Shown: positions 55,410-63,840 of the stretch, piece after piece
Numbering within the stretch: position 1 is the first letter of the stretch
Layout of the letters: every line of letters begins with the position of its first letter
Notes under the pieces: model-generated
Database searches by the model: none
Told to the model about the DNA's origin: nothing
Seen by the model: only the letters and a program-made list of their open reading frames with translations
Source of the DNA: Enterovirga rhinocerotis
GTDB lineage: Bacteria > Pseudomonadota > Alphaproteobacteria > Rhizobiales > Beijerinckiaceae
Assembly (NCBI RefSeq): GCF_004363955.1
Contig: NZ_SNZR01000018.1
Span: forward strand, 1-64,000
DNA: 64,000 bases
Direction of reading: 5' to 3'
Position numbers and translations under genes: made by a program

Positions 55410-55768
55410 CCGGGATCGTCGACTGGACCCGCGGAGGCAGGGCGCTGGCCTATCAGCGCTGCGGCGGCTGCGGCACGATCCGCTACTTCCGCCGCGACTT
55501 CTGCCCCGCCTGCGGCTCGGAGACGAGCGAGACGCTCGCGGCCTCCGGCAACGGCACCGTCTACGCCGTCACCACGGTCTCGCGCGCCCCATCTCCCGAG
55601 TGGAAGGCGCTCGCGCCCTACGGGATCGCCCTCGTCGACGCGCAAGAGGGGTTCCGCTTCATGGCCCATGCCGCCGAGGGCCTCGCCATCGGCGATGCCG
55701 TCACGACGACGTTCCGGGATGTCGGCGACGCCGTGATCCCGCTTGTCCAGCCCGCCGAGCCCTCATGA
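55406..55768 (+). CDS. DUF35 zinc-ribbon/OB-fold partner protein
   Basis: A 120-residue acyl-CoA-binding-type protein. An N-terminal helix leads into a rubredoxin-like zinc ribbon with Cys19, Cys22, Cys33 and Cys36 (Q-R-C-G-G-C then D-F-C-P-A-C-G), and an OB-fold (G-T-V-Y-A-V-T-T-V, Y-G-I-A-L-V-D) follows. DUF35 proteins act as obligatory partners of thiolase-fold enzymes in several pathways. It overlaps both neighbours by 4 bp, so stoichiometric co-synthesis with the thiolase-fold protein is likely. Confidence 0.92.
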   Translation: MTGIVDWTRGGRALAYQRCGGCGTIRYFRRDFCPACGSETSETLAASGNGTVYAVTTVSRAPSPEWKALAPYGIALVDAQEGFRFMAHAAEGLAIGDAVTTTFRDVGDAVIPLVQPAEPS

Positions 55769-57852
55769 CCTCCGACCTGCGCGCCGCTCTCGACCCCTCC
55801 TCCATCGCCATCATCGGCGCCTCGGAGAACCCCAACAAGATCGGCGGGCGGCCGATCGACTATCTCAAGCGCTTCGGCTTCCGGGGCGAGGTCTATCCGG
55901 TCAATCCGAAGCGCACCGAGGTGCAGGGCCTGCGCTCGGTGCCCCGCCTCGCTGATCTCGACGCCGCCCCGGAGATGGCCGTCGTCGCGGTGCCGGGCGA
56001 CGACGCGATCCGCGCCCTCGACGAATGCGGCGAGATGGGCGTCAAGGTCGCCGTGCTGATGAGCTCGGGCTTCGGCGAGATGGACCCGGTCGGCGGCAAG
56101 GCGAAGGAGCGCATGATGACGGAGCGCGCCCGCGCCCGGGGCATGCGCATCGTCGGGCCGAACACGCAGGGGCTGGCGAATTTCGGCACGGGCGCCATCG
56201 CGAGCTTCTCCTCGATGTTCATCGAGGTCGAGCCGAAGGACGGCCCGGTCGGCATCGTCAGCCAGAGCGGCGCGATGAGCGTCGTGCCCTGGGGGCTGCT
56301 GCGCGCGCGCGGCATCGGCGTGCGCCACGCCCATGCGACCGGGAACGATGCCGACGTCACGGCCTGCGAACTCGCCATGGCGGTCGCGGCCGATCCGGGG
56401 GTCGAGCTGCTGCTGCTCTATCTGGAGAGCATCCGCGATCCCCATCACCTCGCGGAGGCCGCGCGCATCGCCCGGAAGCGGGGCGTGCCGATCGTCGCGC
56501 TGAAATCGGGCCGGACCGGTGCCGGCCAGAGCGCCGCCAAGTCCCATACCGGCGCCCTCGCCAACGAGGACCGGGTCGTCTCGGCCTTCCTCGAGCAGCA
56601 CGGCATCTGGCGGGCGGAGGACAATGCCGGCCTCGTCGAGGCGGCGGAACTCTACCTGAAGGGCTCGCGCCCGTCCGGACGGCGGATCGTCGTCGTCAGC
56701 AATTCGGGCGCGACCTGCGTCATGGGCGCCGATGCCGCCGTGGCCCACGACCTCTCCCTCGCGCCGCTCTCAGACGGGACGCAGGCGAAACTCCGCGCCA
56801 TCCTGCCGGCCTTCGCCGCGACCGCGAACCCGATCGACATCACGGCCGCCCTGCTGACCAATTCCTCGCTCTTCGGCCAGATCCTGCCGGTGGTCGCCGA
56901 GGACCCGGCGGCCGACGCCGTCTTCGTCGGCATTCCCGTCTCCGGGCGCGCCTACGACGTCGAGGCCTTCGCGCGCGACACCGCGCGTTTCGCGCAGGAG
57001 ACCGGCAAGCCGGTGGTGCTCGCTGCGCCGCAGCGGCTCGTCGCCGACGCCTTCGAGGCGAAGGGCATTCCGGTCTTCACCGGCGAAAGCGCCGCGATGC
57101 GCGTGCTGCACCAGTTCATCGCCCACCACGAGCTGATCGCGCGCGCCGCCGCGCGGGACGAGAAGCAGGAGCCGATCGACCCTCCGGCGGGCGAGTCCCG
57201 GCTGCTGGACGAGGCCGAGAGCCTCGCCCGGCTGGCGGCGGCAGGTGTGCCCGTGGTCCCGCACCGCCTCTGCCGCAGCGCCGAGGAGGCGGTCGAGGCC
57301 GCGCGCGCCTTCGGCGGCCCAGTCGCGGTCAAGGGCTGCTCCTCGGGCATCGCGCACAAGACCGAACTCGGCCTCGTCCATCTCGGGCTCGCCGACGAGG
57401 CGGCGGTCGCCGCCGCCTTCGCGGCCTGCGAGGCGGCCATCGCCGCGGCGGAGGCGCCCTTCGCCGGCGTGCTCGTCGCGCCCATGACGAAGGGACGGCG
57501 CGAACTCGTGCTCGGCGCCCATCGCGACCCCGTCTTCGGCCCCGTGATCCTCGTCGGCGACGGCGGCCGCTATGTGGAGGCGATGCCGGACGTGCGGCTG
57601 CTGCTCCCGCCCTTCACCCGCGAGGACGTGCGCGCCGCGCTCGGCAGCCTGCGCCTCGCGCCGCTGCTCGACGGCGTCCGCGGAGAGCCGCCGCTGGCCC
57701 TCGACCCCTATCTCGACGCGGCCGCGGCGATCGGCCGCCTCATGAGCGAGCCCGGCAGCCGGATCGACAGCATCGACGTCAACCCCATCCTCGTCGGAGC
57801 GCGCTCGGAGGATTGCGTCGCCCTCGACGCGGTAGTGGTCGAGCGGGACTGA
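55765..57852 (+). CDS. NDP-forming acyl-CoA synthetase, fused type
   Basis: A 695-residue fused synthetase. The N-terminal CoA-binding domain (I-A-I-I-G-A-S-E-N-P-N-K-I-G) and the succinyl-CoA-synthetase-like flavodoxin domains carry the phospho-acceptor His261 in A-A-K-S-H-T-G-A-L-A. The ATP-grasp domain is C-terminal (V-P-V-V-P-H-R, V-A-V-K-G-C-S-S-G-I-A-H-K-T-E-L-G and D-S-I-D-V-N-P-I-L). The enzyme makes acyl-CoA from a carboxylate with NTP cleaved to NDP, or works in reverse. It is last in the liv-iclR-thiolase operon, and would activate the imported acid or recover energy from the product. Confidence 0.92.
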   Translation: MTSDLRAALDPSSIAIIGASENPNKIGGRPIDYLKRFGFRGEVYPVNPKRTEVQGLRSVPRLADLDAAPEMAVVAVPGDDAIRALDECGEMGVKVAVLMSSGFGEMDPVGGKAKERMMTERARARGMRIVGPNTQGLANFGTGAIASFSSMFIEVEPKDGPVGIVSQSGAMSVVPWGLLRARGIGVRHAHATGNDADVTACELAMAVAADPGVELLLLYLESIRDPHHLAEAARIARKRGVPIVALKSGRTGAGQSAAKSHTGALANEDRVVSAFLEQHGIWRAEDNAGLVEAAELYLKGSRPSGRRIVVVSNSGATCVMGADAAVAHDLSLAPLSDGTQAKLRAILPAFAATANPIDITAALLTNSSLFGQILPVVAEDPAADAVFVGIPVSGRAYDVEAFARDTARFAQETGKPVVLAAPQRLVADAFEAKGIPVFTGESAAMRVLHQFIAHHELIARAAARDEKQEPIDPPAGESRLLDEAESLARLAAAGVPVVPHRLCRSAEEAVEAARAFGGPVAVKGCSSGIAHKTELGLVHLGLADEAAVAAAFAACEAAIAAAEAPFAGVLVAPMTKGRRELVLGAHRDPVFGPVILVGDGGRYVEAMPDVRLLLPPFTREDVRAALGSLRLAPLLDGVRGEPPLALDPYLDAAAAIGRLMSEPGSRIDSIDVNPILVGARSEDCVALDAVVVERD

Positions 57853-57930
57853 GCCGCCGGGCCGGCGCGGCATCCCAGCCCGGCGGCTGGGGCGGTTGTC
57901 TTATGAGCAGGCCGGTGCCATCGGGCGCGG

Positions 57931-59643
57931 ATGATCCGCGCCTTCCTGGCCTATTATCGCCCGCATCGACGGCTGCTCGCGCTCGATTTCGGCTGCGCGG
58001 TCGCGTCCGGCCTGCTCGAACTCGCCTTCCCGCTGGCCGTCAAAGCCTATGTCGACCGCCTGCTGCCCTCGGCGGACTGGCTCCTGATCGGCGCCGCCGG
58101 GGCCGGCCTGCTGCTCGTCTACGTGTTCAATGCCGGCCTCATGTCGATCGTGACCTATTGGGGCCACGTGCTCGGCATCCGGATCGAGACCGAGATGCGC
58201 CGCAAGGCCTTCGACCACCTGCAACTGCTCTCGTTCCGCTTCTACGACGGCCAGAAGACCGGCCATCTCGTCGCCCGCGTCACCAAGGACCTCGAGGAGA
58301 TCGGCGAGGTCGCCCATCACGGCCCCGAGGACCTCCTCATCGCGGTCATGACGCTGATCGGCGCCTTCGTCCTGATGCTCTACGTGCATCCGCCGCTCGC
58401 CCTCGTCGCGGCGCTGGTCCTGCCCGTCGCGACCTATGTCGTCGCGCGCTACGGCGGCGCGATGACGCGGAACTGGCAGCAGCAATATAGCCGCGTCGGC
58501 GCCTTCAACGCCCGGCTGGAAGAGGCGATCGGCGGCATCCGCGTCGTCAAGGCCTTCGCCAACGAGGACCACGAGCGGAGCCTCTTCGCCCGGGACAACG
58601 AGCGCTACCGCGACACGAAGCTCGCCGCCTACCGGCTGATGGCGGCCGCGCTCTCGATCAACTATCTCGGCATGCGCATCGTCCAGATCGTCGTGATGCT
58701 GGCGGGCGCAGCCTTCGTCGTGCGCGGCGACCTGACCGCCGGCGGCTTCGTCGGCTTCCTCCTCCTCGTCAACGTGCTCTATCGGCCGCTCGAGAAGATC
58801 GGCGCGGTGGTCGAGACCTATCCGCGCGGCATCGCCGGGTTCCGCCGCTACCAGGACCTCCTCGCGATCCGCCCCGACCTCACCGACCGCCCCGGCGCGA
58901 GGCCTGCCCCTGCCCTGCGCGGCGACATCCGCTACGAGGGCGTGTCCTTCGGCTATCGCGACGACCGGCCGGTCCTGAAGGGCATCGACCTCGCCATCGC
59001 CGCGGGGGAGACGGTCGCCTTCGTCGGCCCCTCGGGCGTCGGCAAGACGACGCTGCTGTCCCTCCTGCCGCGCTTCTACGACGTCGGCGAGGGGCGCATC
59101 ACGATCGACGGGACCGACATCCGCGACATGACGCTCGCCTCCCTGCGGGGCCAGATCGGCATCGTCCAGCAGGACGTGTTCCTGTTCGCCGGCACGATCC
59201 GCGAGAACATCGCCTATGGCCGGCTCGGCGCCGCCGAGGAGGAGATCGTCGAGGCGGCCCGCCGGGCCAAGCTCGACGGCGTCATCGCCGACATGCCGGA
59301 AGGGCTCGACACGCTCATCGGCGAGCGTGGCGTGAAGCTGTCGGGCGGCCAGAAGCAGCGCCTCGCCATCGCGCGCATCTTCCTGAAGGACCCGCCGGTC
59401 CTGATCCTCGACGAGGCGACCTCCTCGCTCGACACCGAGACCGAGCGGGCGATCCAGGCATCCCTCGCCGACCTCTCCCGCGGCCGCACGACGCTCGTCA
59501 TCGCCCACCGCCTGGCCACCATCCGCAACGCCGACCGGATCGTCGTCGTCACCTCCGACGGGATCGCCGAACAGGGAACGCACGAGACGCTCCTCGAGCG
59601 GCAAGGACCCTATCGCGCGCTCATCGAGGCACAGTACGGATAG
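57931..59643 (+). CDS. ABC exporter, fused membrane and ATPase domains
   Basis: A 570-residue half-transporter of the MsbA/multidrug type. Six membrane helices occupy about residues 1-300, with D-G-Q-K-T-G-H-L-V-A-R-V-T-K-D as the coupling region. The ATPase has Walker A G-P-S-G-V-G-K-T-T, the Q-loop at I-V-Q-Q-D-V-F-L-F-A-G-T, signature L-S-G-G-Q-K-Q-R, Walker B V-L-I-L-D-E-A-T-S-S-L-D and switch His in I-A-H-R. It would function as a homodimer. It precedes the siderophore receptor operon but with its own 150-bp gap to it. Substrate unknown; siderophore or lipid export are possible. Confidence 0.88.
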   Translation: MIRAFLAYYRPHRRLLALDFGCAVASGLLELAFPLAVKAYVDRLLPSADWLLIGAAGAGLLLVYVFNAGLMSIVTYWGHVLGIRIETEMRRKAFDHLQLLSFRFYDGQKTGHLVARVTKDLEEIGEVAHHGPEDLLIAVMTLIGAFVLMLYVHPPLALVAALVLPVATYVVARYGGAMTRNWQQQYSRVGAFNARLEEAIGGIRVVKAFANEDHERSLFARDNERYRDTKLAAYRLMAAALSINYLGMRIVQIVVMLAGAAFVVRGDLTAGGFVGFLLLVNVLYRPLEKIGAVVETYPRGIAGFRRYQDLLAIRPDLTDRPGARPAPALRGDIRYEGVSFGYRDDRPVLKGIDLAIAAGETVAFVGPSGVGKTTLLSLLPRFYDVGEGRITIDGTDIRDMTLASLRGQIGIVQQDVFLFAGTIRENIAYGRLGAAEEEIVEAARRAKLDGVIADMPEGLDTLIGERGVKLSGGQKQRLAIARIFLKDPPVLILDEATSSLDTETERAIQASLADLSRGRTTLVIAHRLATIRNADRIVVVTSDGIAEQGTHETLLERQGPYRALIEAQYG

Positions 59644-59687
59644 GGACAATCAAGGCCGAACACTTACGCGGAAACGGCCATCAATTG

Positions 59688-59704
59688 ATTAGACCAATTC
59701 TAAT
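59688..59704. promoter_or_regulatory. Candidate Irr iron-control box upstream of fhu-type operon
   Basis: ATTAGACCAATTCTAAT is a perfect 6-5-6 inverted repeat (ATTAGA/TCTAAT) and matches the Irr pattern TTTAGAA-N3-TTCTAAA at 11 of 14 fixed positions by my count. It abuts a TATAAT hexamer at 59704-59709 that could be the -10 box of the receptor gene, consistent with iron-dependent repression. Confidence 0.62.
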
Positions 59705-59795
59705 ATAATACACAGGCAGTCGTTGTGTCTTTTTCATCATAGGCCGACAAGACGAATCCGGCCTAAATCTCGCCCCAAAGCAATGGGGGCTGACC

Positions 59796-62177
59796 ATGGC
59801 TCGATCGACTCCAAACCATCGCCCGTCGCGCGCGTCCCGCATCGTCCTGCATCTCTGTCTCCTGCAATTCGGGACGGCTCTCGGCACCTGCTTCGCCGGA
59901 GCGGCGCTCGCGCAGAGCACCCTGCCGCCGGTCGATATCGAACCGCCCGCCCAGCGCCGCGCGGCGCCCGTCGCCCGCCCGGCGCCAGCCGCCCGCGCCG
60001 CCGCGGCCCCGCGCCGCCAGGCCGCCCGCCGGGCGAGCCCCGCACGCGCCGTCCCCCGCCAAGCCGCCGCCCCGGCACCGGCGTCGACAGCCGCCCCGCT
60101 CGAGCGCGGCGACGGCCCGGTGCCGGGCTTTGTGGCGAGCCGCACGACCAGCGGCACCAAGACGGATACGCCGCTGATGGAGACGCCGCAGGCGGTGACG
60201 GTCATCAGCGCCGATCAGATCAACACGCAGAAGGCACGCTCCATCAGCGAAGCGATCCGTTACGCTCCGGGCGTCAAGAGCGAACCTTTCGGCAACGACA
60301 CCCGAAACGACTGGTTCAACCTGCGCGGCTTCCAAGCCGAGCAGCGCGGCCTCTACCTCGACAATCTTCAACTCTTCTCCACGGCCTTCGCGACGTTCAA
60401 GCTCGAACCTTTCGGGATGGAGCGCATCGAGGTTCTGCGTGGTCCGTCGGCCGTCCTTTATGGCGGCGGCAATCCCGGCGGCCTCATCAACGCAATCAGC
60501 AAAAAGCCTCTTTCGACGCCCTCGAACTATGTCGAGACCGGAGTCGACAACTTTGGCCGTGTGTACGGCGCCTTCGACTTCACCGGCCCGGTCCGCCCTC
60601 AGGACTGGAAAATCGGCGACGGTGAGTTCTACTATCGCATGGTTGGGCTCGCGGGCGCGGGCGGCACGCAAACCGCGCACACTTCCAACGACCGCTACTA
60701 CATCGCCCCATCGTTCACGTGGAAGCCGAACGAGGGCACGACCTTGACGGTGCTCGGCTCCTTCACCCAAGACTATACCAATGGCCAGAACTTCCTGCCT
60801 TACAAGGGCTCTGTAATCCCGGCCGAATTCGGCAAGATTCCAACCCGCACCTTCACAAGCGATCGCGGCCTCGACCGCTTCAACCGCACGCAGGCCTTTC
60901 TCGGCTACGAGCTCGAGCACAAGTTCGACGACATCTTCACCTTCCGCCAGAATGTTCGTTACAGCTATCTCGATATCGACTTCCGCACCGTCTACGGCTT
61001 CGGCGCCAACCCAGCAGGCGACCTCACGCGCATCAACTTCGAAACCCGCCCGCGGGTGAACATGTTCAACGTCGACAACAACGTTGAGGCGAAATTCAAC
61101 ACAGGGCTCCTCAGCCACACGACGCTGCTTGGCCTCGATTATCGGCGATATAATCTGGCCGACAATCAAGGAACGATATTCCCTGGCACGCCCTTTAATC
61201 TGATAACAGGGATCGGTCTACCTAACCCTCGGGTCCCCAAAACCAATCGTTACATCAGCGGGCGCTACGTTCAGGACCAGCTCGGCGTCTATCTGCAGGA
61301 TCAGATCAAGTTCGATCGCTTCACGCTCGTGCTGAGCGGACGCTACGACATGGTCGATACCGACTCGAAAGACTTTCTTACACCCGTCAATAGCGTGAAG
61401 GGCCAGGAAGGACGCTTCAGCGGGCGCGCGGGACTTATCTACACCTCCGAATGGGGCATCGCTCCCTATGTGTCCTACTCGAACAGCTTCAATCCGCAGG
61501 TTGGTGTATACAACCCGGACGCGAGGCGCGGCGTCGATCTGGGTAACAGGCTGCCGCTCCGCTCGGAAAAGGGCGAACAATACGAAGCGGGCGTGAAGTG
61601 GCAGCCGCAGGGCTTCAACGGCCACATCGGTATCGCCGCATTCGACCTTCGGCGCCAGAACGCGGTCACGACGGGCTTCCCCCTGATCGCGAGCCAGGCC
61701 GGCGAAGTTCGGTCCAAGGGCATCGAGTTCGAAGTTGTCGCCAACCCTTTTCCCGGCCTGAACATCGTCGGCAGCTACACAACGTTCGATATCGAGGTCA
61801 CCAGGGACGAGTTGAAGCCGGAGACAGTCGGCCGCGTGCCCGTTCGCACGCCGCAGCAATTCGGTGGCATCTTCTTCGATTATACCTTCCAAGATGGCCC
61901 GCTCGCTGGCTTTGGATTTGGTGGCGGCGTGCGATACGTCGGTAGATCCTACGCCACGGAGACAAACTATAACGCAGTCAACTTGCTCGAAGGCGCCCGT
62001 GTCCCTGCCTACACGCTAGGCGACGCCCAGGTCCATTACGAGCGAAACGGCTGGCGCTTCGCGGTCAACATGACGAACATCACGGACGAGAAATATGTCG
62101 GCGGCTGCGCTGACTTGACGAGCTGCTATTATGGAGAGCGGCGGCGCGTCACCGGCAGCATCAGCTATCGGTGGTGA
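59796..62177 (+). CDS. TonB-dependent siderophore receptor, hydroxamate (FhuA/FoxA-like) type
   Basis: A 793-residue outer-membrane receptor. The signal peptide ends A-A-L-A-Q. An Ala/Pro/Arg-rich linker (about 55-100) precedes the plug (D-T-P-L-M-E-T-P-Q-A-V-T-V-I, L-R-G-F, E-V-L-R-G-P-S-A-V-L-Y-G-G-G-N-P-G-G-L-I-N). The barrel ends G-S-I-S-Y-R-W, an aromatic C-terminus as needed for assembly. The G-P-S-A-V-L-Y-G segment and the downstream fhuC-D-B genes identify it as the hydroxamate branch. The second half of the gene (about 60950-62150) is visibly less GC-rich than its surroundings, suggesting recombination of the barrel. The start ATG follows a G-rich ribosome site. Confidence 0.92.
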   Translation: MARSTPNHRPSRASRIVLHLCLLQFGTALGTCFAGAALAQSTLPPVDIEPPAQRRAAPVARPAPAARAAAAPRRQAARRASPARAVPRQAAAPAPASTAAPLERGDGPVPGFVASRTTSGTKTDTPLMETPQAVTVISADQINTQKARSISEAIRYAPGVKSEPFGNDTRNDWFNLRGFQAEQRGLYLDNLQLFSTAFATFKLEPFGMERIEVLRGPSAVLYGGGNPGGLINAISKKPLSTPSNYVETGVDNFGRVYGAFDFTGPVRPQDWKIGDGEFYYRMVGLAGAGGTQTAHTSNDRYYIAPSFTWKPNEGTTLTVLGSFTQDYTNGQNFLPYKGSVIPAEFGKIPTRTFTSDRGLDRFNRTQAFLGYELEHKFDDIFTFRQNVRYSYLDIDFRTVYGFGANPAGDLTRINFETRPRVNMFNVDNNVEAKFNTGLLSHTTLLGLDYRRYNLADNQGTIFPGTPFNLITGIGLPNPRVPKTNRYISGRYVQDQLGVYLQDQIKFDRFTLVLSGRYDMVDTDSKDFLTPVNSVKGQEGRFSGRAGLIYTSEWGIAPYVSYSNSFNPQVGVYNPDARRGVDLGNRLPLRSEKGEQYEAGVKWQPQGFNGHIGIAAFDLRRQNAVTTGFPLIASQAGEVRSKGIEFEVVANPFPGLNIVGSYTTFDIEVTRDELKPETVGRVPVRTPQQFGGIFFDYTFQDGPLAGFGFGGGVRYVGRSYATETNYNAVNLLEGARVPAYTLGDAQVHYERNGWRFAVNMTNITDEKYVGGCADLTSCYYGERRRVTGSISYRW

Positions 62178-62974
62178 GCCGGGCCTCCGGCCCTGGGCCG
62201 GCACAGGGCGGGTTTCTGACGCGCGAGGTCGGCTTCTCGGTCGAGGGCCGGCCTCTTCTGTCCGGCATCTCGCTGGACCTCGCGCCCGGCCGCTTCGTCG
62301 GGCTGATCGGCCATAACGGCTCCGGCAAGAGCACGCTGCTGAAGATCCTGGCGCGCCAGCAGGAGGCGGGGTCGGGCGAGGCCAAGTTCGGCGGGCAGCC
62401 CCTGACCGCCTGGCCCGCGCGCGGCTTCGCCTGCGAGATCGCCTATCTGCCGCAGACGCTGCCGGCGGCGACCGGCCTCACCGTGCGCGAACTCGCCTCC
62501 TTCGGCCGCTATCCCTGGCGCGGGCCTTTCGGGCGCCTGACGGAGCAGGATCGGGCCATCGTCGAGGAGGCGATGGGACGCTGCCGCGTCGAGCCCTTCG
62601 CCGAACGCATTGTCGACACGCTCTCGGGCGGCGAGCGCCAGCGCGCCTGGCTCGCCATGCTGGTCGCGCAGGATGCCGGCTTCCTCCTCCTCGACGAGCC
62701 GGTCTCGGCCCTCGATCTCGCCCAGCAGGTCGAGGTCCTCGGGCTGCTGCGAAACCTCGCTGAGGGCGGCAAGGGCGTCGTCGCCGTGCTGCACGACATC
62801 AACATGGCGGCCCGGTTCTGCCATGAGATCGTGGCGCTCCGCGCAGGCCGGGTGATCCGGCGCGGACGGCCAGACGAGATCATGGACGGCGAGGCGCTCG
62901 AAGCGATCTACGGCCTGCCGATGCAGGTCATGACCCAGCCGGGGGCCGGGCATCCGGTCGCCCTGCCGCGATGA
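62174..62974 (+). CDS. fhuC: Ferric-hydroxamate ABC importer ATPase
   Basis: A 266-residue FepC/FhuC-type ATPase. Walker A is G-H-N-G-S-G-K-S-T, the signature is L-S-G-G-E-R-Q-R, Walker B F-L-L-L-D-E-P-V-S-A-L-D, and the switch His lies in V-L-H-D-I-N. Two adjacent GTG codons (62171 and 62174) can start it; the second gives a GTGA overlap with the receptor stop and is preferred. F-G-R-Y-P-W-R-G-P-F-G-R is the iron-importer coupling segment. Confidence 0.93.
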   Translation: MSRASGPGPAQGGFLTREVGFSVEGRPLLSGISLDLAPGRFVGLIGHNGSGKSTLLKILARQQEAGSGEAKFGGQPLTAWPARGFACEIAYLPQTLPAATGLTVRELASFGRYPWRGPFGRLTEQDRAIVEEAMGRCRVEPFAERIVDTLSGGERQRAWLAMLVAQDAGFLLLDEPVSALDLAQQVEVLGLLRNLAEGGKGVVAVLHDINMAARFCHEIVALRAGRVIRRGRPDEIMDGEALEAIYGLPMQVMTQPGAGHPVALPR

Positions 62975-63840
62975 GGCGGCGCGCGCTGCTCGCCGGGCTC
63001 GGGGCGTTCGCGGCCGGTCGCGCCGGCGCGGCAAGCGGCAGCGACATCCCCTCGCGCCTCGTCGCGCTGGAATGGAGCATCGTCTCGATGCTCCTCTCCC
63101 TCGGCGTCGCTCCGGTCGGGATGCCGGAGATCCGCGCCTATACTCGCTGGGTGGGCGAGCCGCCGGTGCCGCCGGGCACGGCCGATATCGGCGTCAAGAC
63201 GGAGCCCAATCTCGAAGCCGTCGCGGCCTTGCGGCCCGACCTGATCCTGACGAGCCCGCTGAACCGGCTCCTCGAGCCGAAGCTCACGGCCATCGCGCCC
63301 ATCCGCGAGGTGCCGATCTATACCGAGGCCGGCATGCCCCTTCACCTCGCGACCGAGCAACTCCGCGAGTTCGGGGCTCTTCTCGGCCGGGGCGCGGAGG
63401 CGGGCCGCGTCATCGCCTCGGCGGAGGCTGCGTTCGAGGCGGTCCGAAGCGCCGTGCGGAGCGAGGCGGGCCGTCCGATCCTGCTGCTCTCCTTCCTCGA
63501 TGCGCAGCATGTGCGGATCTTCGGCCGGAGCAGCCTCTTCGGCAACGTGCTCGAGCGTGTCGGCCTTTCGAACGGCTGGGACAGGGCGGTCAATCTCTGG
63601 GGCTTCGTCATCGTCGGCCTCGCCGAGCTCGCGCCGCTGCGCGAGGCACGGCTGCTGGTGCTCGAGCCGATCCCGCCCGGCATTCTCGAGCAGATGTCGG
63701 CGCGCAGCCTCTGGGCGAACCTGCCGGCCGTGCGGGCGGGGCGCAGCGCGACCATCCCCGCGGCCTGGCATTACGGCGACCTCACGGCGGCCCGGCGTTT
63801 CGCCTCCTTCCTGCCGAAGGCCCTCGGGAGCGCGGCATGA
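62971..63840 (+). CDS. fhuD: Periplasmic ferric-siderophore-binding protein
   Basis: A 289-residue FhuD-type class III binding protein. The N-terminal R-R-R-A-L-L-A-G-L-G-A-F-A-A-G signal suggests Tat export. The mature protein has R-L-V-A-L-E-W-S-I-V-S-M-L-L-S-L-G-V-A-P-V-G, T-E-P-N-L-E-A-V-A-A-L-R-P-D-L-I-L-T-S-P and late N-L-P-A-V-R-A-G. The acidic Glu in A-L-E-W is the residue type that salt-bridges to the permease. ATG overlaps fhuC's stop. Confidence 0.92.
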   Translation: MRRRALLAGLGAFAAGRAGAASGSDIPSRLVALEWSIVSMLLSLGVAPVGMPEIRAYTRWVGEPPVPPGTADIGVKTEPNLEAVAALRPDLILTSPLNRLLEPKLTAIAPIREVPIYTEAGMPLHLATEQLREFGALLGRGAEAGRVIASAEAAFEAVRSAVRSEAGRPILLLSFLDAQHVRIFGRSSLFGNVLERVGLSNGWDRAVNLWGFVIVGLAELAPLREARLLVLEPIPPGILEQMSARSLWANLPAVRAGRSATIPAAWHYGDLTAARRFASFLPKALGSAA

